The notes: generated from the sequence alone by a model not told the origin. DNA of 64,000 nucleotides from Alloprevotella sp. (GCA_017476545.1 JAFUZP010000022.1:1-64000), one strand, 5' to 3'. Shown: positions 26,101-37,150, counted from the first letter of the stretch. Program-made: numbers and translations.

Positions 26101-26930
26101 TCTGTGCGCTGGTGATTAACTACCTGAAGAAGTACAACCAGATGGATGCTACGCTGAAGCGCAAGAAGTTCGCCATCACTATCGGCGACGAACTTCCCTC
26201 CGGTATCATCCAAATGGCGAAAGTCTATATCGCGAAGAAGCGCAAGATCGGTGTCGGCGACAAAATGGCCGGCCGTCACGGCAACAAGGGTATCGTGTCA
26301 AAGGTGGTCCGTCAGGAGGATATGCCGTTCTTGGAGGACGGTCGTCCAGTGGACATCGTACTGAACCCCCTCGGCGTGCCTTCCCGTATGAATCTCGGAC
26401 AGATATTCGAGGCCGTTCTCGGAGCCGCTGGCCAGAAACTCGGCGTCAAGTTTGCCACGCCCATCTTTGATGGTGCCAAGCTTGAGGACCTGTGCGAGTG
26501 GACGGACAAGGCCGGGTTGCCGCGTTACTGTTCTACGCAGCTTTACGACGGTGGTACCGGTGAGCCTTTCGACCAGAAGGCGACAGTCGGCATTACCTAT
26601 ATGTTGAAGCTCGGCCACATGGTAGAGGACAAGATGCATGCACGCTCCATTGGCCCGTACTCTCTCATTACGCAGCAGCCGCTTGGCGGTAAGGCGCAGT
26701 TCGGTGGTCAGCGTTTCGGTGAGATGGAGGTGTGGGCTATCGAAGCCTTCGGCGCGTCCCATGTTCTTCAGGAAATCCTCACCATCAAGTCTGACGACGT
26801 TAACGGCCGTGCCAAGGCCTATGAGGCGATTGTCAAGGGCGAGATGATGCCTGCTCCGGGCATACCCGAGTCCCTTAACGTCCTGCTTCATGAGCTTCGC
26901 GGTCTGGGTCTGAGCGTCACGCTTGACTAA
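23121..26930 (+). CDS. rpoB: RNA polymerase beta subunit
   Basis: 1269 residues, from [20 protein letters not shown], which matches the usual Bacteroidota length and start. A TTG 39 bases upstream is in frame but lies right behind the attenuator U-run and is unlikely to be used. Fork/rifampicin region: [41 protein letters not shown]-terminal [20 protein letters not shown]. Ends 39 bases before rpoC. Confidence 0.98.
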   Translation: MSKVQNERINFASVHNPMPYPDFLDVQLKSFREFLQLDTPAEQRRQDGLYKVFAENFPIADTRNNFVLEFLDYYIDAPRYTIEECLERGLTYSVPLKAKLKLYCTDPDHEDFDTVVQDVFLGPIPYMTDNGTFIINGAERVVVSQLHRSPGVFFGSSVHANGTQLYSARIIPFKGSWIEFATDINNVMYAYIDRKKKLPVTTLLRAIGFETDKDILQIFDLAEEVKVTKTNLKKVVGRKLAARVLKTWVEDFVDEDTGEVVSIDRSDIILDREHELTADDINIILESGASTIEVHREEAAGADYDIIFKTLQKDPSNSEKEAVNYIYRQLRTADPADDASAREVINNLFFSEKRYDLGEVGRYRMNRKLGLTTETDIRVLTREDIIEIIKYLVELINSKATVDDIDHLSNRRVRTVGEQLANQFSIGLARMSRTIRERMNVRDNEVFTPMDLINAKTISSVINSFFGTNALSQFMDQTNPLAEVTHKRRLSALGPGGLSRERAGFEVRDVHYTHYGRLCPIESPEGPNIGLISSLCVYAKINSLGFIETPYRKVADSQVDLNNENVVYLSAEEEEGKIIGQGNAPLNPDGTFILNKVKCRQDADYPVVPPADVVLMDVAPQQIASIAASLIPFLEHDDAHRALMGSNMMRQAVPLIRSEAPIVGTGIEKQVCIDSRTMVTAEGDGVVEYVDATTIRIKYDRTEDEEFVSFEPATKEYEIPKFRRTNQNMVFDLRPICEKGQKVKKGDILTEGYATENGELALGRNLLVAYMPWKGYNYEDAIVLNERVVRDDILTSVHVDEFSLEVRETKRGMEELTNDIPNVSEDATKDLDENGIIRIGARVVPGDIMIGKITPKGESDPTPEEKLLRAIFGDKAGDVKDASLKANPSLNGVVIDRKLFSKAQKTRTSKATDKVLLQNLDDEFEKKSKELRELMVGKLVKLTKDKACQGVKDTIGTEVIAKGAKFTKSVLMPLDYTSLQLCNWTTDEHTNELICALVINYLKKYNQMDATLKRKKFAITIGDELPSGIIQMAKVYIAKKRKIGVGDKMAGRHGNKGIVSKVVRQEDMPFLEDGRPVDIVLNPLGVPSRMNLGQIFEAVLGAAGQKLGVKFATPIFDGAKLEDLCEWTDKAGLPRYCSTQLYDGGTGEPFDQKATVGITYMLKLGHMVEDKMHARSIGPYSLITQQPLGGKAQFGGQRFGEMEVWAIEAFGASHVLQEILTIKSDDVNGRAKAYEAIVKGEMMPAPGIPESLNVLLHELRGLGLSVTLD

Positions 26931-26969
26931 CCGACAGGACTCTTTACACACTATTTATTATATAACGAT

Positions 26970-29900
26970 ATGGCATTTAAGAGAGACAATAAGATAAAGA
27001 GTAACTTCACCAAGATTACCATCGGCCTCGCCTCCCCTGAGGAGATCCTGTCCAACTCCTATGGTGAAGTCCTGAAGCCTGAGACAATCAACTACCGCAC
27101 GTATAAGCCCGAGCGCGACGGCCTCTTCTGCGAGCGCATCTTCGGTCCGACAAAGGACTACGAGTGCCATTGTGGTAAGTACAAGCGCATCCGTTATAAG
27201 GGCATCGTCTGCGACCGTTGCGGCGTGGAGGTGACGGAGAAGAAGGTACGCCGCGAGCGTGCCGGCCACATCTCCCTTGTCGTGCCCGTGGCCCACATCT
27301 GGTACTTCCGTTCCCTTCCGAACAAGATGGGCTACCTGCTCGGTCTGCCGACAAAGAAGCTGGACTCCATCATCTACTATGAGCGCTATGTTGTCATCCA
27401 GCCGGGTGCCTTGGCAGAGGAAGTGGAGAAGGACCAGCTCCTGACGGAGGAGGAATACTTGGAACTCCTCAAGAAATTGCCGAAGGAGAACCAGTACCTT
27501 GAGGATACCGACCCCAATAAATTCATCGCCAAGATGGGTGCCGAGGCCGTCTATGACCTGTTGTGCCGTCTTGACCTGGATAAGCTGAGCTATGAACTCC
27601 GCGATAAGGCCAATTCCGACTCCTCTGTTCAGCGCAAGAACGAGGCTTTGAAGCGCCTGCAAGTGGTGGAGTCCTTCCGCCTGAGCCAGGAGCGCAACCG
27701 TCCCGAGTGGATGATTATGAAGATTGTGCCGGTCATCCCGCCCGACCTTCGTCCCCTTGTTCCCCTGGATGGCGGCCGTTTCGCCACTTCCGACCTCAAC
27801 GACCTCTATCGTCGCGTTCTCATCCGCAACAACCGTCTGAAGCGTCTGCTTGACATTAAGGCGCCGGAAGTCATCCTCCGCAACGAGAAGCGTATGCTTC
27901 AGGAAGCGGTGGACAGCCTCTTCGACAACAGCCGCAAGAGCAGTGCCGTCAAGAGCGACAGCAACCGCCCCCTGAAATCCCTTTCCGACTCGCTGAAAGG
28001 TAAACAGGGACGCTTCCGCCAGAACCTCCTCGGTAAGCGTGTGGACTACTCCGCCCGCTCCGTTATCGTGGTCGGTCCCGAGCTGAAGATGGGCGAGTGC
28101 GGCCTGCCGAAGCTCATGGCCGCCGAGCTCTACAAGCCCTTCATCATCCGTAAGCTGATAGAGCGCGGTATCGTGAAGACGGTGAAGAGCGCGAAGAAGA
28201 TAGTGGATCGCCGCGAGTCCATCGTGTGGGACATCCTGGAATATGTGATGAAAGGGCATCCCGTGTTGCTCAACCGTGCACCGACCCTCCACCGTCTGGG
28301 TATCCAGGCTTTCCAGCCCAAGCTCATTGAGGGCAAGGCCATCCAGCTCCATCCGCTGGCATGTACCGCCTTCAACGCCGACTTCGACGGTGACCAGATG
28401 GCCGTACACCTTCCCCTGAGCAATGAGGCTATCATGGAGGCACAGATCCTCATGTTGCAGAGCCATAACATCCTGAACCCTGCCAATGGCGCCCCGATAA
28501 CGGTTCCTTCGCAGGACATGGTACTCGGTCTCTACTATATCACCAAGCTCCGCAAGGGGGCTAAGGGCGAGGGGCTCACCTTCTACGGCCCGGAGGAAGC
28601 GATTATCGCTTTCAATGAGCATAAGGTAGATGTCCATGCTCCGGTGAAAGTGCTCGTTGATGACTTCGATGATGACGGCAACCTCGTGAAGAAGATGGTC
28701 GAGACCTCTGTCGGCCGCGTCATCGTCAATGAGATAATCCCGCGCGAGGTAGGCTATTTCAACGAGGAGATATCCAAGAAGACGCTCCGCGACGTCATCA
28801 CCCGCGTCATTAAGACGGTGGGTATGGCCCGCGCATGCGAGTTCCTCGATGGAATTAAGAACCTCGGATACATCAAGGCCTATGAGGGTGGCCTGTCCTT
28901 CAACCTCGACGATATCATCATTCCCGCAGAGAAAGAAGATATCGTGCAGAAGGGTAACGAGGAAATCGACCAGATTACGATGAACTACAACATGGGCTTC
29001 ATCACGGACAACGAGCGTTACAATCAGGTTATCGATACCTGGACGCACGCCAACACGGACTTGAAGAAGACCCTCATGAAGCAGATGACCGAGGCCGACC
29101 AGGGCTTCAACGCCGTCTTCATGATGCTTGATTCCGGTGCCCGTGGCTCTGCCGACCAGATTGCCCAGCTCGCCGGCATGCGTGGCCTGATGGCCAAGCC
29201 CCAGAAGGCTGGTGCTGAGGGCGCGCAGATCATCGAGAACCCGATCCTTTCGAACTTCAAGGAGGGCATGTCCGTGCTGGAGTACTTCATTTCCACGCAC
29301 GGTGCCCGTAAGGGTCTGGCCGATACCGCTCTGAAGACGGCCGATGCCGGTTACTTGACCCGCCGTCTTGTCGATGTGAGCCACGATGTCATTATCACTG
29401 AGGAGGACTGCGGCACGCTCCGTGGCCTTGTCTGCACCGCCTTGAAGGACGGCGATGAGGTCATTTCCTCCCTCGGCGAGCGCATCTTGGGCCGCGTCTC
29501 CGTCCACGACATCGTGGATCCCTCTTCCGGCAAGCTCATAGTAGCGGCCGGTGAGGAGATAACGGAGCCCATCGTAGCCGAGATTGAGGCCTCTCCCATT
29601 GAGAGCGTAGAAATACGTTCCGTCCTCACTTGCGAGAGCAAGCACGGCGTCTGCATGAAGTGCTACGGACGCAACCTCGCCACGGCGCGTATGGTGCAGA
29701 AAGGCGAGGCGGTCGGCGTGATTGCCGCACAGTCCATCGGCGAGCCCGGTACGCAGCTGACGCTCCGTACTTTCCATGCCGGTGGTATCGCCTCCAACGC
29801 CGCTGCTAATGCCAGCATTGTCGCTAAGCAGGACTGCCGCGTGGAGTTCGATGAGCTCCGCACCGTGGACGTGGTACGCGAGGACGGTTCCGCCGGCCAG

Positions 29901-31247
29901 GTCGTTATAGGCCGACTGGCTGAGGCCCGCTTCATTGACGAGCACACGGGCATCATCCTTTCCGCAGTCAATGTCCCCTACGGTGCGCAGCTGTATGTGA
30001 AGCACGGCGACACCGTGGAGCGCGGTACGCTCATCGCGCGCTGGGATCCCTTTAACGCTGTCATTGTTACGGAGAATGCCGGTAAGATCCGCTTCAAGGA
30101 CGTAGTGGAAGGTGTCACCTTCCGCGTGGAAGAGGACGAGGCCACCGGCCTGCGCGAGCGCATCGTCATCGAGTCGAAGGTGCGCAACCGCGTGCCGACA
30201 GCCGACATCCTCGATTCCAAGGGCAATGTCATCCGCAGCTACAACTTCCCCATCAACGGTCACATCTCCGTGGAGGACGGCCAGAAACTCAAGGCCGGTG
30301 ACATCCTCGTCAAAATCCCGCGTGCCGTCGGCAAGGCCGGCGACATCACCGGCGGTCTGCCCCGCGTGACGGAACTCTTTGAGGCCCGCAACCCGAGTAA
30401 CCCCGCTGTGGTAAGCGAGATTGACGGTGAGGTAACGATGGGCACCGTGAAGCGCGGTAACCGCGAAATCATCATCACGTCGCGCCTCGGCGAGGTGAAG
30501 AAGTACCTAGTCCCCCTCTCCAAGCAGATACTGGTGCAGGAGAACGACTATGTGCGCGCCGGCGAACCCCTCTCCGACGGCTCCATCACGCCCGCTGACA
30601 TCCTGGCTATCCAGGGACCGACGGCGGTGCAGGAGTACATCGTGAACGAGGTGCAGGACGTTTACCGCCTGCAAGGTGTGAAGATCAACGACAAGCACTT
30701 TGAAGTAATCGTCCGCCAGATGATGCGTAAGGTGCAGATTGACGATCCCGGCGATACGCACTTCCTCGAGCAACAGGTGGTTGATAAACTCGACTTCGCC
30801 GAGGAGAACGACCACATCTGGGGTAAGAAGGTTGTCATTGACGCCGGCGACAGCGAGACCATGCAGAAGGGTATGATTGTCACCGCCCGCCGTCTCCGCG
30901 ACGAGAACTCCCTGCTCAAGCGCCGCGACCTCAAACAGGTACAGGTGCGCGATGCCATGCCCGCTACCTCCACGCAGATACTGCAGGGTATCACGCGTGC
31001 GGCACTCCAGACGAAGAGCTTCATGTCCGCCGCCTCCTTCCAGGAAACGACGAAGGTGCTCAACGAGGCCGCTATCAGCGGCAAGACGGACGTGCTTGAG
31101 GGCATGAAGGAGAACGTCATCTGCGGTCACCTCATCCCGGCCGGCACAGGCCTGCGCGAGTTCAACCACCTCATCGTGGGCGATGCCGAGGAGTACGCCC
31201 GCCTGCAGGAGGCTAAGGAGCGCGAACAGGAGGAAGTTCCCGCCTGA
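26970..31247 (+). CDS. rpoC: RNA polymerase beta' subunit
   Basis: 1425 residues. Zinc site 1 with CHCGKYKR…CDRCG near 66-85, catalytic NADFDGDQM near 470, second zinc-binding Cys set (CGTL…[14 protein letters not shown]) near 810-900. Full length with no insertions. It is followed by a terminator and then by accessory DNA, whereas in related genomes a DUF3467 gene and rpsL follow directly. Confidence 0.98.
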   Translation: MAFKRDNKIKSNFTKITIGLASPEEILSNSYGEVLKPETINYRTYKPERDGLFCERIFGPTKDYECHCGKYKRIRYKGIVCDRCGVEVTEKKVRRERAGHISLVVPVAHIWYFRSLPNKMGYLLGLPTKKLDSIIYYERYVVIQPGALAEEVEKDQLLTEEEYLELLKKLPKENQYLEDTDPNKFIAKMGAEAVYDLLCRLDLDKLSYELRDKANSDSSVQRKNEALKRLQVVESFRLSQERNRPEWMIMKIVPVIPPDLRPLVPLDGGRFATSDLNDLYRRVLIRNNRLKRLLDIKAPEVILRNEKRMLQEAVDSLFDNSRKSSAVKSDSNRPLKSLSDSLKGKQGRFRQNLLGKRVDYSARSVIVVGPELKMGECGLPKLMAAELYKPFIIRKLIERGIVKTVKSAKKIVDRRESIVWDILEYVMKGHPVLLNRAPTLHRLGIQAFQPKLIEGKAIQLHPLACTAFNADFDGDQMAVHLPLSNEAIMEAQILMLQSHNILNPANGAPITVPSQDMVLGLYYITKLRKGAKGEGLTFYGPEEAIIAFNEHKVDVHAPVKVLVDDFDDDGNLVKKMVETSVGRVIVNEIIPREVGYFNEEISKKTLRDVITRVIKTVGMARACEFLDGIKNLGYIKAYEGGLSFNLDDIIIPAEKEDIVQKGNEEIDQITMNYNMGFITDNERYNQVIDTWTHANTDLKKTLMKQMTEADQGFNAVFMMLDSGARGSADQIAQLAGMRGLMAKPQKAGAEGAQIIENPILSNFKEGMSVLEYFISTHGARKGLADTALKTADAGYLTRRLVDVSHDVIITEEDCGTLRGLVCTALKDGDEVISSLGERILGRVSVHDIVDPSSGKLIVAAGEEITEPIVAEIEASPIESVEIRSVLTCESKHGVCMKCYGRNLATARMVQKGEAVGVIAAQSIGEPGTQLTLRTFHAGGIASNAAANASIVAKQDCRVEFDELRTVDVVREDGSAGQVVIGRLAEARFIDEHTGIILSAVNVPYGAQLYVKHGDTVERGTLIARWDPFNAVIVTENAGKIRFKDVVEGVTFRVEEDEATGLRERIVIESKVRNRVPTADILDSKGNVIRSYNFPINGHISVEDGQKLKAGDILVKIPRAVGKAGDITGGLPRVTELFEARNPSNPAVVSEIDGEVTMGTVKRGNREIIITSRLGEVKKYLVPLSKQILVQENDYVRAGEPLSDGSITPADILAIQGPTAVQEYIVNEVQDVYRLQGVKINDKHFEVIVRQMMRKVQIDDPGDTHFLEQQVVDKLDFAEENDHIWGKKVVIDAGDSETMQKGMIVTARRLRDENSLLKRRDLKQVQVRDAMPATSTQILQGITRAALQTKSFMSAASFQETTKVLNEAAISGKTDVLEGMKENVICGHLIPAGTGLREFNHLIVGDAEEYARLQEAKEREQEEVPA

Positions 31248-31270
31248 CGTGCCGCTACATACTGATTTGA

Positions 31271-31302
31271 GCCGGCCCCGGACAGCGTTGTCCGGGGCCG
31301 GC
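31271..31302 (+). terminator. rpoC terminator
   Basis: A perfect 14-bp GC-rich stem (31271-31284 with 31289-31302) followed by TTGGTTCT. From 31303 to 31504 I see nothing further. Confidence 0.85.
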
Positions 31303-31504
31303 TTGGTTCTGTCGCAGGGAGTTGGTTGGTGGCAGTTTGGGGGGAAGTTGGGCAGGCGAAGTCGGGAGGTGTTTTCCGTGCGCCTTTTCCAGAGACTGGT
31401 GCCTGCTGAATGCTGCCGTAGGCTCCAACCGTGCTTAACCCCCGTCGCGCGAAGCGCATCGTGGAGTACGGAAGTCGGCAGCGGTGCGTCTGCGTAGCAG
31501 TCGC

Positions 31505-31598
31505 ACACTTAGCGGTCACGATGAACTAACCCTATAGTTACGCTGGACTAACCCTACGGTCACGGAGTGCTGTCCCTACGGTTACGGCGCGCTGTGCC
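31505..31598. repeat. 22-bp repeat cluster D
   Basis: Three full 22-bp units (from 31527) with cores TAACCCTATAGTTA, TAACCCTACGGTCA and TGTCCCTACGGTTA, preceded by a half unit (AGCGGTCACG) and followed by a decayed one. Confidence 0.85.
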
Positions 31599-31693
31599 TC
31601 AGTATGCCGTGCGCCATGCGCACAAACTCATTCCCGCCTGTGCGGCCATCTCTGTCGGGCGCGATATTTTCTCTGCGGTTTTCCCCTGATTTT

Positions 31694-31725
31694 TTTGCAG
31701 TTGTCATAATTTATTCTTTCCTTTG
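31694..31725 (+). promoter_or_regulatory. Promoter of second lipoprotein operon
   Basis: TTTG (31694-31697), 20 nt, TTCCTTTG (31718-31725): the -7 box departs from TAnnTTTG at one conserved base. Spacing to the downstream G-run equals that in the first operon. Confidence 0.55.
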
Positions 31726-31756
31726 CCCCGGTGTATATCCTGCTTTCCCTGAAATA

Positions 31757-31765
31757 GGGGGGGGG
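31757..31765 (+). repeat. Run of 9 G in lipoprotein operon leader
   Basis: Nine consecutive G begin 32 bases after the last base of the proposed -7 box, the same distance as the 8-G run at 12672. The rest of the leader (31766-31855) is AT-richer. Confidence 0.8.
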
Positions 31766-31855
31766 CTAATTGCTTGTGTACAAGAGTGTTACGCTCGTTC
31801 TTTGTAAGAATTTCCTACGCTAGACTAGTTATGCACCCTATATAAAAGAAGGATT

Positions 31856-32365
31856 ATGAATGCTGAAAAAACAAATCAACAGCCTCTCGGGCCGGACGGA
31901 CACCGTATCTACGTCCCGCCCCGTATGAAGGTGTTTCGTCTGGGGTGTAGCCTGTTGGGTGGTTCCCGCCTGAACGGCGGACACAATCCTACCAATTTGG
32001 AAGATATCCTGGATATGGGCTTCGGCGGCGGCGGCGGTACCACCACGGGCGGCTCTGCCAGTGGCAGCGGCCATGCAGATGCCGCTACGGACGACTTCTA
32101 CGAGGGAGCCCCCGCCAGTACGAGTTCCGCTTCCAGCGCGTCCGCCAGTGCGCCTGCCGGTATGCCCGCCAGCGCATCCACTTCCAGTTCCCGCCGACGT
32201 GTGGCAGTGTCGCCACTGGCCAACTTGATTTATGGTACGGCAATTGTCAATACCGGCATCGGAGTGGGCGCAACTGCCGCCGATGACTTTGGCAGTGGTT
32301 ACGAAGCGACTCCGTCCGACAGCCTGCTCACCGATCCCCTCACCTCTTTACTCGATACCCCATGA
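31856..32365 (+). CDS. Ser-rich small protein coupled to lipoprotein, copy 2
   Basis: 169 residues, no signal peptide. Motif RIYVPPRMKVFRLGCSLLGG at about 19-38, a Gly-rich patch, a Ser/Ala low-complexity stretch (about 83-118), then SPLANLIYGTAIVN and the C-terminal end DPLTSLLDTP. The plan and both conserved ends match the protein at 14899; the segments between differ. The stop overlaps the ATG of the next gene as ATGA, again suggesting translational coupling with the lipoprotein. A weak AGAAGGA Shine-Dalgarno precedes the start. Function unknown. Confidence 0.8.
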   Translation: MNAEKTNQQPLGPDGHRIYVPPRMKVFRLGCSLLGGSRLNGGHNPTNLEDILDMGFGGGGGTTTGGSASGSGHADAATDDFYEGAPASTSSASSASASAPAGMPASASTSSSRRRVAVSPLANLIYGTAIVNTGIGVGATAADDFGSGYEATPSDSLLTDPLTSLLDTP

Positions 32366-34320
32366 ACCGCATATCTCTTCAGCGCATATTCCTGCCGCTA
32401 CTCCTGGCTACGGCCTTCTTTTCCGCCTGCTCGGGCGATGAGCCTCTCGTGAATTCCACCAGCTGGACCGAAGCACCCTCCGACAGCGTGGCGCGCACCC
32501 TTTTCTCCGCAGGACCCGAGGTAGGCGCGCCCGGCGCACCGGCCCGGCGTTCGATGATCAACAGTGACGGCTCGTTCTACTGGACGATGGACGACAATAT
32601 CTTTATCTTCTCGGAGGATGGCACGAAGCGGTATGTCCCTTTTGCCACCAATATTTCCCATCGCAAGCAAGCGCGCACGGACTTCTACGTGAGTGAGCTC
32701 TTGGAGGACAGCCGCTATAAAGTGTACTATACGGGTTCGGGCAGTGCCGACCATGACAAGGTCTCGATTCAGTCTATTCAGTACCAGGAGTGGCCTAACG
32801 ACTCCGAACACTTTGCCTACGACGGCGACTGTGGCTTAGCAATAGCAGAGAAGACTACCCTTGGCAGTCAGAATTGGGACTATCACTATCCCTTCGACCT
32901 CGAGCATAAGGCCGCTTACCTGCTCCTCCTGCCGAGAACGAAGACCCCTCTGGCCTGGGATGCTCCTGTCAAGCTGGAATATATTGTCGTGGAGGACATT
33001 GACGGGAACACGCTCGCGGGGGATAATTTCTCCTTTACGGATGCAGGGCTGGACGTGTCGAGCGGTGAAAACCACTCTAACATCATAGAGCTCTATTGCG
33101 GCGACGGTGAGGGCAACAAGTTTAGCCTGCGTGAGCAGGTTGATACAGCCATGAACGGCAGCTACATCGTACTTGCCCCCGGTTCGCACCGGCTGAGCAT
33201 CACCTACTACCTCTCCGCTGGCGCCTTCTCTTTGCAGCACGTAACGGGTGCTGGCACGGCATTGTCGCATTACACTTTTGACGACCCCGTTACGGAAGTC
33301 GTGAAAACGTTTGACGAGCCCTACGACTACGCGCCGAATAAGTTGCGCCGCATCTCTCACGAGCTTGACGTTCCCACCACGGAGTTCGTGTTCGAGATGC
33401 GTAGCGCCTACGCCATGTGGGACGCGCAAGTCCCCCTGTGGCTGCCACAGAAGAGCAACGGGTGGGACTGGACGAACCTGTATCTGAGCGACTCGTCCTT
33501 TGAGTTTGAGAACATGCACCCATCGAAGACCCGTTCCGGCACATACACTTTCGAGCATCCCGAGTTCCCGCACCGGGTTGGCGACTATTACTATATCAAC
33601 CGTGGGCGCGCCGCTTACAAGAACGCGCTTCACAACGAGGGCTATGACCCCGCCGAATATACGGCGGCCGACATGCCCAGCGCCAACCGCGTCGCTTACT
33701 ACCTCAAGTACGGCGAGCCCCGGCGTGACGACACCACCTACTGGTGGCTTAAGGACTACAACGACGGGCATACCCTCTGCCAGGGCGGCGTGTGGGTTAA
33801 GAAGTGGGAGACGTTCGCGGACCAGATAACTGAGACCGACCCCGATGCACAGCTTCCGGGCGGTATCTCGATGAACGGTACGACCGACCTGTCCGCGAAG
33901 TATCCGTGGGGTAATACGGGCACCAGCACAGGTTTCTGCCTGACGGTGCCGTACGCCAATGCCAGCGCGGCGGTGAAGCAGCGTCCCTCTCTGGACGGGC
34001 TGGACGAGGACGAATACTTCTTTCTGCCCGCTCTCGGCGAGTACTTCGACCAACCGATTACACCGACCCAATCAAACCGCTGGAGACAGTACGACAAGAA
34101 GACGCTGCGCTATGTCGGCGTGAACGGTTACTACTGGACGAGCACCCCGCTCCCAATCGATGGTGCAGGTTCGACGAAGCGTACGAATTCCGCCTACTAT
34201 CTGCAAATCTACGCAAATACAATCGGACTCAACTGGACGGGTGACGGACGCTCTGAAGGCCTGCGCCGCGATGGCAAGGTCAGCGGCACGCGTCCCGACG
34301 GCACGTCTTGGTTCCAGTAA
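32362..34320 (+). CDS. Large surface lipoprotein, fimbrillin-like, paralogue 3
   Basis: 652 residues, the shortest paralogue. Signal peptide with lipobox FSAC and mature start CSGDEPLVNSTSW. N-terminal blocks: FYWTMDDNIFIFSEDG, YKVYYTGSGS, WPNDSEHFAYDGDCGLA, FDLEHKAAYLLLLPR, SYIVLAPGSHRLSITYY. C-terminal blocks: MPSANRVAYYLKYGEPRRDD, DYNDGHTLCQGGVWVKKW, EYFFLPALGEYF, YVGVNGYYWTSTPLP, AYYLQIYANTIGLNW, end PDGTSWFQ. Four-base overlap with the upstream small gene; the next lipoprotein starts 34 bases later. Probably outer-membrane anchored; adhesin or tip role is inferred. Confidence 0.8.
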   Translation: MNRISLQRIFLPLLLATAFFSACSGDEPLVNSTSWTEAPSDSVARTLFSAGPEVGAPGAPARRSMINSDGSFYWTMDDNIFIFSEDGTKRYVPFATNISHRKQARTDFYVSELLEDSRYKVYYTGSGSADHDKVSIQSIQYQEWPNDSEHFAYDGDCGLAIAEKTTLGSQNWDYHYPFDLEHKAAYLLLLPRTKTPLAWDAPVKLEYIVVEDIDGNTLAGDNFSFTDAGLDVSSGENHSNIIELYCGDGEGNKFSLREQVDTAMNGSYIVLAPGSHRLSITYYLSAGAFSLQHVTGAGTALSHYTFDDPVTEVVKTFDEPYDYAPNKLRRISHELDVPTTEFVFEMRSAYAMWDAQVPLWLPQKSNGWDWTNLYLSDSSFEFENMHPSKTRSGTYTFEHPEFPHRVGDYYYINRGRAAYKNALHNEGYDPAEYTAADMPSANRVAYYLKYGEPRRDDTTYWWLKDYNDGHTLCQGGVWVKKWETFADQITETDPDAQLPGGISMNGTTDLSAKYPWGNTGTSTGFCLTVPYANASAAVKQRPSLDGLDEDEYFFLPALGEYFDQPITPTQSNRWRQYDKKTLRYVGVNGYYWTSTPLPIDGAGSTKRTNSAYYLQIYANTIGLNWTGDGRSEGLRRDGKVSGTRPDGTSWFQ

Positions 34321-34354
34321 ATCCCGCCCCCTTACGACACTACCATCAACCGAA

Positions 34355-36490
34355 ATGACAATGACAAGTAAGATACGGATGACACGCAATACACTGCTCC
34401 TGCCGCTGCTTGCGGTTGCAACACTCTTCGCCGCCTGCTCGGGCGATGAGCCCCTCGTACGCACAAACGGCGAAAGCCCCGAAGGGACGAAACAGCCTCT
34501 GGCTCATCTCGCCTCGGGGCCCGCGCCAACAGTAGAAAGCGGCCTGCCCAGCCTGCCCGGATTCCCTGCTATGCCCGGACTGCCCGGCCTGAAAACTTAC
34601 CTCCACAGCGAGGGAAACTTCTGCTGGAATACGGGTGACAACGTCTTCGTAAACGTGGACGGCACTTTCATAGCGCCTTACAAGAACACCATCGCAGGGC
34701 GGCAGGACCGTGCGGACTTCTATATGGACCGTTACCTGACAGGGAATCAGTACCAGGTGGTCTATACCGGCAACGGTAACGGGAGTCCCAATGAGGTGAC
34801 CATACCTGCCTCCCAGCCTTTCACGGGCTTTAATAACTCCGAGTCCGTGCAATGGCGCGGCGACTGCGGCTCGGCTTGGGCCGTACTCAATGCGGCCGAC
34901 AACTGCTACTACTTCGACATCGACCATAAAGCGTCCTACCTTTTCCTCGTCCCCACGACAATGGAGGAGCCTGTTACCGACCTGGAAGACTGTGTGCTGG
35001 AGAAAATTGTCATTAAGAGCAACAACACCCTCACCGGTACGTTCCCTTTCTCCTTTGATGGCGGCCTTGATGTGGCTGGCGGAACGGCTACGGGGACGGA
35101 AGTGACCGTTGATTGCCACTTCCCCCTTGACGAAAAGATTGACACGCTGCTTACGGCATACGGCGGCAACCCCAAGGACGGCGTTTATGTGGTCATCGCC
35201 CCGGGTAACCACAACCTGACGATAGAGTACTACGTGCGCTATTTCGCCCTACAGTCCCAGTGGTGGAACCCGAGTATCCTCATGTGGGAGTATGCCTACG
35301 ACACGGGAGATGATTGGCTCCTGCCTGAGGGGGAGTATATCGGCGAAGGGATGTACAAATTCACGCGAACCGTCGAGCGCAACTTTGCGCCGAACGACCA
35401 CAAGCGCATCAACCACAAGCTGAGCCTCGTCCGCCCGGACTTCGTCTATAACTTCCAGAACTACTACCAGTGGGATGCCGCGACGGAATTCTGGACAGGC
35501 TGGGATTGGCATGAGACGCTTGACGCGGGTACCGTTACGGACTTTCCGCGCCAGAACCAGGACAGCATTCTGGTTCGGTTTGATGACGCGTTCGGTACCT
35601 CTGCCTTCCATAACTGGGTGAACCGGGACGGTACATATCCCTCCTACGGTAAGATGGAAACGACTATGGACATGAGTAATGCCGCCGATGCCTCCCGCAC
35701 CGCCGCGACCATGCCCAACGCCAACGAAATCACATGGTGGATGCAGTATGGCAAGCCGCACCGCGACAATGCCACGGTTTGGTGGATGCGCGACTACCGC
35801 GCCATGCCTACACTGTGCAAGAGCGGTGTGTGGTTCCTGAAGCGTAGCAAGATGGTGGATAATAATGGCAATCCCGTCACGCCCGACCCGACCCGCGCCG
35901 CGCCGATGTTCGAGCAATGCTTCAACGCCCTTGATGCGGACTTGAAGTATGACCTGCGCCAAGGCTCGCCAAGCTCTAACCTGCGCCGCTACTACGCGCA
36001 GTCCTATAATCACGGCGGCCTCTATCCGCGTACGGATCCCAGTCTCTCCGACGAGTGGGGGTACGACGCGATGCGCAAGCCGGACGATACGGAGGACTAC
36101 TTCTTCCTGCCGTCCTTCGGCTATTACACGTTGCGCGACCCGCTGGGTGAAGATGTCTATGCTCCCTCGGAGTCACCGTACAATACGAGTGCCGAAGGCT
36201 CCCCGAGCTATGAATTCCCGACGGATTACCTCAACGCGCAGTTGAAGCTCGTCGGCGTGCGTGGGCACTACTGGTCGAGTACGCCTTGGCGCCGCCTGAT
36301 GCCCAACGCGGCACTGGAGGTGGACTACCGGGGCTACCACCCCCCGTTCTACGTGAATTGCGCTTACTACCTCTACTGTAACGAGGACTACGTGGCTCTC
36401 AGCTGGTACGGAACGGGCCGCCCGAACGAGCGGCGGTCGGGCTACATGGCCAATAAGCGAGAGGACGGTACCTCCTGGTTTGTGGAGTAA
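34355..36490 (+). CDS. Large surface lipoprotein, fimbrillin-like, paralogue 4
   Basis: 711 residues. Starts possible at 34355, 34361 or 34379, all giving a good signal peptide; lipobox FAAC and mature start CSGDEPLVRTNGES. A Pro/Gly/Leu-rich linker (LPSLPGFPAMPGLPGLK) follows. Shared N-terminal blocks: CWNTGDNVFVNVDG, YQVVYTGNGN, RGDCGSAWAV, FDIDHKASYLFLVP, VYVVIAPGNHNLTIEYYV. Shared C-terminal blocks: MPNANEITWWMQYGKPHRD, LCKSGVWFLKR, YFFLPSFGYYT, LKLVGVRGHYWSSTPW, YVALSWYG, end EDGTSWFVE. Last gene of the operon, ended by a strong hairpin. Confidence 0.8.
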   Translation: MTMTSKIRMTRNTLLLPLLAVATLFAACSGDEPLVRTNGESPEGTKQPLAHLASGPAPTVESGLPSLPGFPAMPGLPGLKTYLHSEGNFCWNTGDNVFVNVDGTFIAPYKNTIAGRQDRADFYMDRYLTGNQYQVVYTGNGNGSPNEVTIPASQPFTGFNNSESVQWRGDCGSAWAVLNAADNCYYFDIDHKASYLFLVPTTMEEPVTDLEDCVLEKIVIKSNNTLTGTFPFSFDGGLDVAGGTATGTEVTVDCHFPLDEKIDTLLTAYGGNPKDGVYVVIAPGNHNLTIEYYVRYFALQSQWWNPSILMWEYAYDTGDDWLLPEGEYIGEGMYKFTRTVERNFAPNDHKRINHKLSLVRPDFVYNFQNYYQWDAATEFWTGWDWHETLDAGTVTDFPRQNQDSILVRFDDAFGTSAFHNWVNRDGTYPSYGKMETTMDMSNAADASRTAATMPNANEITWWMQYGKPHRDNATVWWMRDYRAMPTLCKSGVWFLKRSKMVDNNGNPVTPDPTRAAPMFEQCFNALDADLKYDLRQGSPSSNLRRYYAQSYNHGGLYPRTDPSLSDEWGYDAMRKPDDTEDYFFLPSFGYYTLRDPLGEDVYAPSESPYNTSAEGSPSYEFPTDYLNAQLKLVGVRGHYWSSTPWRRLMPNAALEVDYRGYHPPFYVNCAYYLYCNEDYVALSWYGTGRPNERRSGYMANKREDGTSWFVE

Positions 36491-36511
36491 GGCGGGCGGA
36501 TAATATAAAGG

Positions 36512-36552
36512 GCAGGGGTGTCACAGCGCCGATGGCGGCGTGACACCCCTGC
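36512..36552. terminator. Terminator of second lipoprotein operon
   Basis: A 12-bp stem GCAGGGGTGTCA/TGACACCCCTGC with an inner GC-rich hairpin, followed by TTGCTTTG, 21 bases after the stop. Confidence 0.8.
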
Positions 36553-36573
36553 TTGCTTTGCGGCCGCAACGAA

Positions 36574-36616
36574 CTACGACCCGGAACTCACCAAGGCGGT
36601 GGGTTCCGGGTCGTAG
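36574..36616. terminator. Second strong hairpin between convergent genes
   Basis: A 19-bp stem (36574-36592 with 36598-36616, one G:T) lies 35 bases past the stop of the minus-strand DUF3467 gene and probably ends that transcript. Confidence 0.7.
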
Positions 36617-36650
36617 CTGTCAGAGCGTCTGTACAGCCTGCCCCGTGGGT

Positions 36651-36977
36651 TCAGGCGTTGCCTTCGGGCATTCCGAACGGCGTGGCGGTACGCCCGCCGG
36701 CCTGCCGGTGCTCGGGAAGTTCTATCGTGCCGTACTGCTTTTCGTACTTCATCACGTTGTCCTGCAAAGCGAAGAGCAGGCGTTTGGCGTGCTCCGGGGC
36801 GAGGATGAGGCGCGAAACGACAGGTGCTTTCGGAATACCGGGCATCACGCGCGCGAAATCGGCGATGAATTCGGCGTGGGAGTGGGACAGGATGGCCAGG
36901 TTGGCATAGGTACCATTGGCTATCTCCGGGGAAAGTTCAAGTTGGAGCTGGTTCTCTTTTGGCATGTTGTTGTCCAT
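36651..36977 (-). CDS. DUF3467 family protein
   Basis: 108 residues, cytoplasmic, starting MDNNMPKENQLQLELSPEIA and containing GTYANLAILSHSHAEFIADF and SRLILAPEHAKRLLFALQDN. DUF3467 proteins of Bacteroidota are of unknown function and the gene normally sits directly behind rpoC on the same strand. Here it lies 5.4 kb away on the other strand, with its own promoter, so the locus was inverted or moved. The start is chosen at the ATG that opens the conserved region. Confidence 0.9.
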   Translation of the reverse strand: MDNNMPKENQLQLELSPEIANGTYANLAILSHSHAEFIADFARVMPGIPKAPVVSRLILAPEHAKRLLFALQDNVMKYEKQYGTIELPEHRQAGGRTATPFGMPEGNA

Positions 36978-37030
36978 ATTGCTTACTATAATATTGTATA
37001 ATGTGAATTGCAACGGATGGTTTTGCAAGG

Positions 37031-37062
37031 CAAAGGTAGGATTTTGCCCCGGCATGGGCAAG
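37031..37062 (-). promoter_or_regulatory. Promoter of DUF3467 gene
   Basis: On the minus strand CTTG (37059-37062), 20 nt, TACCTTTG (37031-37038), close to consensus. Confidence 0.7.
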
Positions 37063-37117
37063 GAAATGCCGCATTTCTTGCCCTAAATGGCCGCTAAGCG
37101 AAAAAAAAGAGGGAAAA

Positions 37118-37150
37118 GTTGTGGGTTAAATGAGATTTGTTGTACATTTG
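37118..37150 (+). promoter_or_regulatory. Promoter of OmpA-like porin
   Basis: GTTG (37118-37121), 21 nt, TACATTTG (37143-37150). The spacer is very AT-rich, fitting strong expression. Confidence 0.75.

Noticed and set aside
26958..30263. 1100-codon open frame antisense to rpoC
   Set aside because: Shadow of the conserved rpoC reading frame; no motif and no start signals.
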